NCBI RefSeq assembly: GCF_000151315.2
Contig: NW_011887306.1
Coordinates: 536,072-600,071 of the forward strand
Direction: 5' to 3'
DNA length: 64,000 nucleotides
DNA from: Capsaspora owczarzaki ATCC 30864
Taxonomy: Eukaryota > Opisthokonta > Filasterea
In this document: piece by piece, positions 54,765 to 64,000 of the stretch
How the letters are laid out: every line of letters starts with the position of its first letter
How positions within the stretch are numbered: the stretch's first letter is position 1
Program-made: the position numbers and the translations under genes
Notes under the pieces: model-generated
Seen by the model: only the letters and a program-made list of their open reading frames with translations
Told to the model about the DNA's origin: nothing
Databases searched by the model: none

Positions 54765-57700
54765 ATGATCCGCGCCAAGCTTTGGGTGCACGAGAGGAAC
54801 TTTTATCCCAATGGTACGTCCCATACGCCTCAACTACCAGCGGCGTGGTCGTCCTGCATTGGTGTTTGTTCGTTCCCCCCCCCCCTTTTTTTTTGCAGGG
54901 GGAATTCTCACTGTTTGTTGATCACCGGCTCTGTGTGTTGCACAGAGGAGGAGCTCGTCGTGCATCCCGATCTCATCCCAGGCGTCCGAGCGGGCGATGT
55001 GGTCGAGCTCGTCTTCCCCGACCGCGACAACCTGTAAATGCTCTGCGTTGCTGAACAGCCTTTGTGACTGCCGTGCTGTTTGATGATGAGCCGAAGCGGA
55101 GCTCTGGGCACTGAGAGCGGGGGAGTGAAAACTGGTCGTGGCTCGCGATCACCTCACCATTCAACGATCCTGCTTGCTTGGCACTACACAGGAGGCTGGT
55201 GTTACAAGTGCGATCGCTCACTGTCGGTCAGCAACTGAAAGGTGAGAACGAACGACAGCAGGAGCAACGCGATCAAGCCCCCCCCCTGATCGAATGGCTC
55301 AGCTCACTTTGCTCAAACACTCACCCACCGATTCCTCACGACTCACCCATTTTTGTTGTTACTGTTCTTGTTTGGCACGAATACTCTCAGGCTCCGGTGG
55401 GCAGCTATCCATCGAGAAGAGCGTGGCCGAAGTGTTCAAAATCCCAAACCGAACGGACGTGTTTGTCCAACGCATCTCGTCTGAACCTGTGGCAATCGAG
55501 CTCATCTCCCTGCAATTCAAAGACCAGTACATCAGTCGCAGCGACATGTGGCGGTTGAAGAGCAATCTCATCAACACTTGCGCCTACATCAACAAGAAGA
55601 TTACCTTTACCGGCATTCGAGCACAGGTTTGTCGTTCATCGTTCGTTCGTCGCAGTCCCGCCCTTTCTGCAGTGTGTTTCTCACCCACATCCTGCCTATT
55701 GCATCATTCGCAATCACCAGGTCTCGGAACTGTGGTCGAGCGGACGAGAGGTCACCTCTGGGCTCATCACGGAGCGGACGCGCGTCGTCTTCCGGTCCAC
55801 CTCTGCACGCTTCTTTATCTTTTTGCAGCTGAGCTCGGAAATGTGGGAGTTTGACGAAAAGGGCGAGCTCAACTTTGAAAAGGCCGTCGATGGGTTTCTG
55901 GTAGAGCTGTATGCTCGCTGGGCTGAGGCTGGCTGCCACCACGACGTTTCCATCATCTTGTTCTCGCGTGTCTTTTACGAAGGCACCTTTTCGCGGGATG
56001 ACTTGCCGGCGGCTCTGCGAAACACGCTTCAAGTTGACTCGCATGGTCGCATCTACGAAGACGTCTACGAGGTTGCCGTGCACAACGACACGAAAGGCGA
56101 CTGGCGACCCGTCCGCACGCTCCTCCGTCGTGCGTTTTACCGAATGAAGCCCATTCGAGATCTCACTTTCATTGCCGGCAGCAGCAGCACTAGCACTGGG
56201 GCTGCGCTACTCTCTCCTCCACAAGCGACGGCGCGGCCCTTTTTCGGCCATTCCGCCGCCACTTTGTCCGAAAATTTGCGCGCCGACGCGGACGCCGCCC
56301 AAGCCGACAAGAATGCCCCCGTCCATATTCCAGTCCGCGCACGCGTGTCAAACGCATCTCGTGGCAACTTTTTAGAGGTCATCAACCTGGCCTTGAACGC
56401 GTTCGACCGGCATTACATTGACCGCAACTTTGACCGCACGGGCCAGATGATTGTCATTATTACCGCTGGCAGCGGCGCGTTCGAGGTTGACCAAGGCCTC
56501 ACGCACGTCACCAAGCAACGCATGGTCGACAATGGCATTGGGTGTGATCTTGTGTGCATGTCGACTCCTCCGTTGCACACCGTCCCGCTGTTCAAGTTTG
56601 TGCGCAAGCCGGGCGACCGCGTGCATCATACCGACTTTAACATTCCGTTCTGGATTCACAGCAGCTTTTACGATGTGGCCCACCACGGAAATTCAGTCTC
56701 CGCCATGCGGCCGTACGCCGTCGACCGGTTTGTGCCCACCTGCCGCATGTCGGATGCCCACGACTTTGCCGTGAGTCTGGCCATGGGTCTGGCGTCATCT
56801 GGACACCGTCACGGCGGCGTTGCTCATGCCATTGTTGCCTCACCCCCTGCCGTCTTGGCCGACGTTGAATTCAAACTTCCCTCTCTTCAGCCGGCTCCCC
56901 GTACCCGACGGTCTGGGTCACAGTATCAACCACAACAGCAGCAACAGCTGCAACATCAGCAACATCAGCAACATCAGCAACATCAGCGACAACAGCAACA
57001 GCAGCAACAGCAGCAACAGCAACCGCAGCAACAGCAACCACAACCAGACGATTCGGGAGATCAGGCTTCGCCACGGTCAACTCACTCCGTCCAATCCGCT
57101 CGCTCTCATCAGTATGATGGTCTTGCGACGTCATACCGGCAACAATCCTTGCACATTGGCTCTGTCATGTCACTTGGATGGGAATATCAAGTGCCTCCGT
57201 CGTCGTCCTCTATTGCGCAAGATGACAATCGGATGGACTATGATGCGTATGATGAAGGCTTGTTTGGCAACGCCTTTCTGGCCAACCGGAATCGCGCGCG
57301 TGGCAACAGCGACACAAATCTCCAAGTCTCTGCATCCACATCAGCTCTTTTACCGGCGACGACCGCCCAGGCCGACAGTGGTCTGAGTCGATCGTTCGAC
57401 TCGCACGCTTCCATTTCCAACGTGACTGGTAGCAGTGGTCGTGTCGCAAACTCGGGTGCGGTCGGCCACGGCGGCGGCTCGGACGCGTCTCGTCGTGCTG
57501 GTGCCGAGCCCTTCCGGTAAGTCTCACGTTTGGGTTGGGTTTTTGTCGAGCGTTGTTGAACAGGGTCTGTTTGATTGGAGTCGGGAATCGGGGGGAGGGG
57601 GCGGGGGCGTATGGAAAACGAACCAAGTTGGCTTATTTCTCACATGTGTAAAACGTTCAGGCCAATCGAGTTGCAGCCAGCAAAGGCTCGCACTGGAGGC

Positions 57701-60700
57701 CTCGGAGGCCTCAGTGGGTTGTCGCTTCAAAAAGCAAGCATCATCAAGCTGCACGAGGCATCTGGCCCTGTTCCTGCTGAAAGGATCTCACCTGAGGATG
57801 AAGTCAAAGAGGACAAGAAGCAGACAGCTGTGAGCACCACGACTGCGCGCAATGCTCAATCGTCGCAGCAGCCAGCGGCCCCTCCAATCCGACCCAGTGC
57901 CACCCCCATTGCGGTTCGACTTCCACGAGATGCACGCTTCCATCACGCGAGCGGCGGCAGTCCGAGTGACAGGTATTGTGCAATGAATTGCGTTTGTTGC
58001 TTTTGTCCTAGCAGATTGTGTTGGAGAAAAAAAAACAACTCACGCAATGTCATATTCCTCGCGTCTCCTAGTGCTTATTCGTACGATATTGACGAAGACG
58101 ACGAATTCAGCATTAGCACTGCACGGTATGCTTTCCGCACTTTGGATGTTCAACACGAACTTTGGACGTTTGGTTCTCATTTCTGCTTCTGCCCCTTCTT
58201 CGGATTGTTCACTCACACTCTCCCCTTGTCTCTCGATGCCACAGTCGCAATCCAAGCTCATTCAAACGCGGTAGTGTCGAGCCGCCTTCGTATATGAGCC
58301 GTGCCTCGGTGCAAAGCTCGGCCAATCGTGCCGGTGGAATTCCTGGTCTGCACGACCCGCCATCACGACCAGGGCTGCCTGTGGGCCCGCGTCACCATGT
58401 TGCTGGTGGAGGTGGCCCACCCGAGAGTGCACGTGCACAAGGTGCAGGCGCAGGTGCGAACGACCCCGCTTCTGCCTCCACAGCCCTGGTGCCTGTCTCG
58501 CGACCGCTCATCAATCCTTTCAATGGCATGGACAGCCTGCCCCGCCTGTCGACAAGCCGTCGGCGGTGGACACACATCTTTCCAAGCTCGTTCTCGGACG
58601 CAAACGAACCCCACTCGCCCAATTGGCGCTCGCTCTGCTCGCCTGGCTGCTTGCCAATCACGACCGATTTCTTCCCCACCGAATCGGACCTGGTGAATCT
58701 GTATCACACCTATGCCTACTCAATGTCCCTCGAAACGGACGAGGCGGCGGATTCCATTTACGACAACAACTCGGAGGCAATGATGCGTGAGCTCATTTCA
58801 CAGCGTCTTGCTCAAGGGTTCCAATTGATTGTCTTCCCAAAGAAGGACACCGCTTCCAAGACTGAATCGGCGGCGAGCAGTACTACTCCATCCCGGACCA
58901 ACAGCGTGGTTGCAAACCTGGCAACGATGGGCACCGATGGTACCAATGCTGCTGCTGCTGCTGCAACGCCCGAGCCGTCGCAGCCAGCCGCACAGCCGCC
59001 ACTCAAATCGGCTCAGCAACACCAACAACAACAACAGGCACAGGCTGGACTCGGTGACAGTGTGATTGGCACAACCGCCACATCCATCACCAACCCCGAC
59101 CTGTCGCCCTCGAAATTCTACCTCAGCATGGGGCATCACTACCACCGCTTGCTGTACGATCCGCGTGCCAAAATCATGGAGCTCAAGCGATACTCGCGCT
59201 CGACAAAAATCATGAAGCCGATTGCCTACTCGTATCGACTGCGCTTTACCAGCTCGCTTGAAGAGCTGCCCATGACGGCCGATTTCATTCCCCAGGTTGC
59301 AGACTTTAACTGGAATTACCTCGATCAGTTGATTTGCGGGCACCAGTCTGACTTTATGTCTTCGCTCAAGTATTGGCGAGCACGGTTTGTGCTGCTTCCT
59401 TTGCCCGCCCGCAAGAGCTCTGCTGCGTCGTCGTCGTTGTCGTCGTCCACTGTTTCAACTCAGCAGCCCGGTGGTGTGGCAGCCGCAGTTGCATCCACAA
59501 CTGCATCAAGGCCGATACTCTCGCAGCTTGATCTAGATCGGGAGCAGCCTGAAGAGGTGGCACAGCGTGTGGCGGGATTTACAAAGTTTGTCGAATCGCT
59601 CAATCGCGTGCGCCAAAAGACGCAGACGCACTTTCAAGAAGACGACGTCAATGTTGACATTGACGCTCGCTCCCCGTCAGCTGCCGCCGCCCGAAATATT
59701 GGTGGGCGCAAGTTGCAGCAGTCCGCGTCGAGCAGCATGCTATCTGGAACCGCAACGCCGTCCACCGCCAGCAGCCCCAGCGCAGTTGCCGCTCCATCTT
59801 CCAGCAGCAACCAAGAGCGGTTTGACGTTGCCATCAAGTTGAACACACGACCGGCCGTGTCTGGCGAGGCCCCACCCGGCGGCGGCGGTGGCGCAACTGG
59901 CGCTGCCTCCAACGCCTCCGACGTTGCTTCTGCAGTTCCGTCTGCTGTTGGCAACCTTGCATCAAACACTGCCTCCCCGCGATCGAGTACACCAAGTCGC
60001 CAGCTATCGAGCTTGGGTTTGCTGGATCGCGAGCGCCTCCGCTTCCCTCGACTTGGGCGTGACGCGTCGTCGTCCGCTTCCGCGGGGCAAGCCTTGGAGG
60101 ACGACCCACTCTTGTCCAAGAAGATTCGCATTGACATTGACCCGACACGTCGCAGCGACCGCAAAGAGTGGGTTGTTGTCCAGCATGATGCCGCCTACAA
60201 CCCGCTGACTAGCTTCCACATTGAGTTGCACTGGCTTGTGAGCACCGGTGTGCTCGTCAACGAGTTGATTCAGATGTGGGCACGCAAGGCCACCGCCGTT
60301 GGCTTTTCCCTTGTGCCAGCCCCGGTCGAGCAGTTGCGCGTGTCGAAACCGTACGATCCGTTCCGCGCGCCCTCCTTTATTCCACTCGCTTACCGACCGC
60401 TCAAGGTGCAGTCCAACGGCAGCTCTTCAACCACACCCACCGGCCAAAACGATGTTGCTTCTTTGGCAGAGATTGGCATGGGGGATTTGGCCGGGGCGGC
60501 AGCGGCCGCAGCGCTCGGCCTGGACTTTGATGTCTGTCTGATGGCGCACTTTGACTTTTTGCTCGACATTGAGAGCGACCGATCCAAGCGCGAGCGTGTG
60601 GGACTGGCCTTTACCGCTTCGCCAGACACGCCCACGCTCTTCACGCAGTTCATCCATCGTTCCGGTGTGGCCTTCCTCCAAGTTCTGGACGAAGATGCTG

Positions 60701-61488
60701 CGGCCAAGGCTGGCGCGACCAACGAGGCGGCCGCGACGGCAACGTCACCGGGCGCGGTTCCGTCGAACGCGACGCCGCTTGGCCGACCGCAGGGCTTTTA
60801 CTTTTTGAACAATCATTTGCTCTCGTTGAAGTGGCGCGGAGCCAATAGTGACCCACTCCTGGGAGCCAAGCTGTTTGCAGAGATGACTGAATTCTGCGCC
60901 AGCTCCGCCGGTGTCAAGACTTGGTGGGACACCCTCGTGCAACACGAGCAAAACAAGCGGCGAGCCGAGACAGCGGCCCGGAATGTGCCGTTGCAACAGC
61001 AAGCCTCACAGCAGACATCATCACAGCCACAACCATCCCTTTCTGCGCCAGGCTCTGGCCAACAGCTATTGCAGCCAAACTCGCAGCAGCAGTTGTTGCA
61101 GACTCAGCAGTCCGACACTGCGCCTCAAACCCGCTACCCGTCCGTCAAGGAACTCGAGCAGCAGTTTGCCCAGCGCAGCTCGATCGATCTTGCCGGGGAG
61201 GCTGCTGGCGAGTGCTCTGTCCCCGACTCTACCGTCCCTCCGATGTCTGCCGTGAAACCCTTGGTTGATTCGCCTCTCGCTTCACCACTGGACATGTCAG
61301 TCGCTGCTCCAGCCGCGCCAGTTGCTCGCGTTGGGCGCTTCAGCGTCCGCTCAGACTCTTCCACCTCGGCCACCAGCATGTCTGCTGCCGCAGTCTCGTC
61401 TCAAGCAATGGAGTCGGATGACACGTCCATGTTGAATGTCGACCAAGACGAGGATGAGCTTGACCGCCCGCGTGTGACGACCGCATGA
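54765..61488 (+). CDS. DEPDC5: DEPDC5/IML1, GATOR1 subunit, without a recognisable DEP domain
   Basis: Eight exons (54765-54813, 54946-55033, 55192-55241, 55391-55626, 55721-57516, 57661-57972, 58072-58125, 58245-61488) give 1942 residues. GATOR1 is the Rag GTPase-activating complex that restrains TORC1 on lysosomes or vacuoles. Very strong matches to human DEPDC5 include ELISLQFKDQYISRSDMWRL, NFDRTGQMIVIITAGSGAFE, KQRMVDNGIGCDLVCMS, INPFNGMDS with SRRRWTHIFP, YKWNYLDQ-type FNWNYLDQLICGH and SLKYWRARFVLLP. The C-terminal domain starts at RIDIDPTRRSDRKEWVV (about 1490) and includes ELIQMWARKATAVGFSLVP. A Gln/His-rich tract spans about 546-584. Between about 1322 and 1488, where the DEP domain should lie, only Ser/Ala/Gly-rich sequence is seen. 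A Gln-rich tail follows the C-terminal domain. Confidence 0.94.
56932..57045 (+). repeat. CAG/CAA (poly-Gln/His) repeat in DEPDC5/IML1
   Basis: A run of CAA and CAG codons interspersed with CAT, including four copies of the 9-mer CAACATCAG. It codes a Gln-rich tract of roughly 38 residues in the loop after the SABA domain. Confidence 0.85.
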
Positions 61489-61786
61489 ACGTAAAAGACC
61501 GAACGATTCATTCCTTCACATCTCAAATTCACGATGGGTGCCGCGAGATTTTGGATGGTCACGCTACATTCATCATCAGTGGCGTCTTGTCGTGTTCTAA
61601 ACTCTCTGTGCTGCGCGGCCCGCAACTCTCCTTGGCTTGGTTGATTCGAAAGAACTTGACAACTTTGTTACCAGCAACTTTTCCTGAGCCTATTCAGCTC
61701 ATCACTGTTTCGTTATGCATATAAGCATTTAGTTTGTTTAGCACAGTCTACTCCTATTAAACAGATTCTGTTGAACTCTTGAAGGA
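61489..61786. other. Intergenic between DEPDC5/IML1 and SRA1
   Basis: 298 bases, with TATGCATATAAGC near 61715-61727 as a possible A/T-rich promoter element of SRA1. No gene seen. Confidence 0.45.
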
Positions 61787-63003
61787 ATGGAGTACAAGGA
61801 CAAGGACCGGACTCGCGAGCGTGGGTGGAACGATCCGCCGCCGAGCCTGCTGGGACTGAGCCTGGGCAATGGCACTGAAACCGCTTCATCATCCGTGTCA
61901 TCTTCATCATCATCATCATCATCATCATCAGCATCAGTGTCATCGTCGTCGTCGAACGGTGCGCAGGGACTGACCGATCCGTTTGCAATGACGTTCGAGC
62001 TCGCTCCTGGCAATCCCGCTGCCGGCGCTCCACCAGGCGTGGCTGGCCATGGTCTGCTGTTCGATTATCAGGCTGCGCATCCCTCGGCGCGGAGTGGCAG
62101 AGTCGCACGCGTCGACGGACTCGCGCCCACTGCTGCTCCGACTTTGTTGCCAGCGTCAGCCAGCAATGGACCACCGCCGGCATCAGGATCAATGCCGCCA
62201 CCAGGACCACCCACGACCGGCACATCTGGTGAGGGCAGAGAGACAGAGACAGAGGCAGAGGCAGTGAACAATGGATCAGAACGAATGATTTCGCAGTTTT
62301 CAGTTGTCATTCTGAGATTATGCGCTTTTCTGAGCATTGCCGGCTGTTGTTCGTTTTGTTTGCTTGTTTTGTCTGCCGTTCAAACTCACACTTTTTGCAT
62401 GTATTGCTATGGATGATGATGGTAGCTGCAGCATCAGCGTTGATTGCCGCGTCATCCGCGCCGGCTGCTCGAGTTGACCAAGCTGACTTGCGCAGCACGT
62501 TTGTTACACTGCTTGCACGGTGCCCAGAACCGCAACCGAATGATCCCATGGTTTGTTGATCTACAGTTGCCGGTTTTTTTTTTTTTTTTTTTTTTGGTTT
62601 TTTTTTTTTGGAATTGGAGGTTGCAACTCAATTGCCTTTGCGACGATTTTGTTTTGCTACATACAGGCTGCTAAAAAGTCTCATGACGATATGAAACGCC
62701 GTGTTGGAATGCTTCTCGCCAAGTGTGAGGCCGATCAGTTGAGCGCATCAGTGGCCGCCGTTGCCCAGTGTCTTGCCACGCGTAAGCTTGTCAGCTTCCC
62801 TTTTGTGTGCTTGACCTTTCTGACATGACTCACATGCACTCGTTTTTGTGGAGACAGAACTAACGCAAGGGCAATTCGACCAGGCTAGCGAGACGCACAT
62901 CGAACTCGTGACAAAGCACTTTGACGAGGCTGGACAATGGATTGTTGGTGTCAAGCGGCTAATCAGCGAGCTTCGCCAGGTGGCATCGCAGCAAGCGAGG
63001 TAG
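61787..63003 (+). CDS. SRA1: SRA1 (steroid receptor RNA activator protein) homologue
   Basis: Four exons, 61787-62228, 62426-62550, 62667-62781 and 62858-63003, give 275 residues (human 236). Two family blocks are clear. The N-terminal RTRERGWNDPPPSLLG corresponds to human GNKERGWNDPPQFSYG. The C-terminal helical domain THIELVTKHFDEAGQWIVGV with KRLISEL corresponds to [26 protein letters not shown]. Between them lie a Ser run coded by a CAT/TCA repeat at about 61903-61935 and a Pro/Gly-rich linker. The helical domain resembles the SEC31 C terminus and is thought to be a protein-interaction bundle. Steroid receptors are not expected here, so the ancestral role is unknown. Introns are all phase-consistent. 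Confidence 0.88.
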
Positions 63004-63129
63004 AATGCCGCCAGTTTTCTATTTGATTATGATTATTTTCTGTCAAAGTACAGTACAATTCGAGCCAACAAACAGCGTCCACGAGAAACAATTCCAAATC
63101 CCAAAAAACACAATCAACAGAACGCAGGT

Positions 63130-64000
63130 TCAGGTCCAGCCATTCTCTTTCACCATCCGCACTTTTTCGATAATGAACTTTCCAATCTTGTACCGCTGGG
63201 ATGGCTGAGACGTCTCTTCCTGTGCATTTGTGTGCGATTGATTGGTCAGTGCACCTTCGCCAAAATTATCAGTCTCGCAGCTCAAATACTCACATATTTC
63301 CATCCTAGAAGGGTCTTGCAGCCCGAACAAAAGATGTCTGCAACGGTGTGTGATCCTGTCATCAACACTCGCTGCTCCAAGGGTCCCGTTGTAAAGTTGA
63401 TTCTTTCAAAAACCATGCAAAGTCAGCCGAAACAAACAACGCTGGTGATTTCTGCGAGCTCCCCGCCCCTTCGTCCGTTGAACAATATTGCGCTCGAGAG
63501 CTTACACGGTGTTAAACAAGTAAGCACGCCCATGCACACCTTGAAAGGACTGATCAAGAGCGGAATCAAAGACCAATCAACAAAGGCCATTGACAAATCG
63601 AGGCTTTCTCAACTTTTCTCAGAATTGCCCCTCACCTTGGAAATCAAGTCGTCCTGGCACGCCAAATGACAGTGACAGGTCGCACAAATGAAAATACGGT
63701 CTGTGGACAGATATTGCCGGAAGAGATTTCCAGGCACCATCACGGCGGCCGAGGACGTGAGTGGGGACGGCGCCGATTGAGGTCTCGCCGATTCAGGCGT
63801 GACCGAGCCCAGCGCAGCCGAGACTCCCGACCCCAGCTGTGTGCTAGATGCTGCACTGACTGTCAGAGCATGCATTGCTGCATTCAGCGGCGGCAAATTG
63901 GCTGCGACGGCGTTGTGGTTGGCTGTCGGAGTTCCCACGCGAAAGTGATGACTGCCAACGATGGGGCTGTCACCCACACCCAGAGTTCCGCCTGGACCTC
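63130..64000 (-). CDS. YPEL: Yippee-like zinc protein, 5' end beyond the window
   Basis: Exons on the minus strand are read as (beyond 64000)-63636, 63549-63506, 63402-63294 and 63219-63130. The Yippee zinc fold is complete. [19 protein letters not shown] carries the first CxxC, then [35 protein letters not shown] with CSGC as the second CxxC, KTLLGWKY, and the end [19 protein letters not shown]. Yippee-like proteins occur in nearly all eukaryotes, and YPEL5 binds the CTLH/GID ubiquitin ligase. This one has an N-terminal Ala/Ser/Pro-rich extension of more than 90 residues that human YPELs lack; its frame stays open to the window edge, so the start is not seen. The second exon is only 44 bases. 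Confidence 0.92.

Overview
The window is nuclear DNA of a gene-dense, intron-rich unicellular eukaryote. Introns are almost all GT-AG, mostly 35-800 bases and T-rich before the acceptor. Coding exons have GC-rich third positions, and neighbouring genes often sit 50-500 bases apart in mixed orientation. The gene set (class I myosin, DEPDC5/IML1, TBCK, ODR4, OGG1, AGTRAP, laminin-G and TSP1/MACPF extracellular proteins, a Pelle/IRAK-like kinase) fits an opisthokont protist, most likely a unicellular holozoan such as a filasterean. That placement is inference from gene content and gene structure, not a species match.

Layout. 0-5.4 kb: an unresolved edge exon, SEM1, a small one-pass membrane protein, a coiled-coil kinase (minus) and a decayed leucine-rich-repeat array upstream of it. 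5.6-9 kb: a secreted laminin-G/patatin fusion. 9.5-14.1 kb: AGTRAP-like, OGG1, and an MCP1-like mitochondrial membrane protein (minus). 14.5-18.9 kb: a CD-M6PR-tail-like protein and ODR4 (both minus), then COA4 diverging from ODR4. 19.4-22.1 kb: a PiT phosphate transporter. 22.3-26.8 kb: a 15-exon short-tailed myosin I (minus). 27.6-29 kb: a GNAT acetyltransferase. 29.2-33.6 kb: TBCK (minus). 34.1-38.5 kb: CHMP1 and DDX19/DBP5. 38.9-41.2 kb: UQCRC2 (minus). 41.7-53 kb: an ankyrin-like protein, then a very large secreted LRR/TSP1/MACPF protein containing a 214-base assembly gap. 53.8-54.3 kb: an ABCA 3' fragment. 54.8-61.5 kb: DEPDC5/IML1. 61.8-63.0 kb: SRA1. 63.1 kb to the edge: a Yippee-like gene, cut by the window end.

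No operon logic is expected here and none is seen. The recognisable genes are mostly housekeeping: proteasome, base-excision repair, respiratory chain and its assembly, ESCRT-III, mRNA export, TORC1 control by GATOR1, and Rab-GAP. The two accessory-looking genes are the laminin-G/patatin fusion and the LRR/TSP1/MACPF giant. Both look secreted and both combine adhesion modules with a membrane-active module (a lipid hydrolase and a pore-forming fold). They are the best candidates for something undescribed.

Exon boundaries were placed by eye from splice consensus, phase continuity and recalled family sequences. No alignment or database search was run, so boundaries may be off by a few bases.
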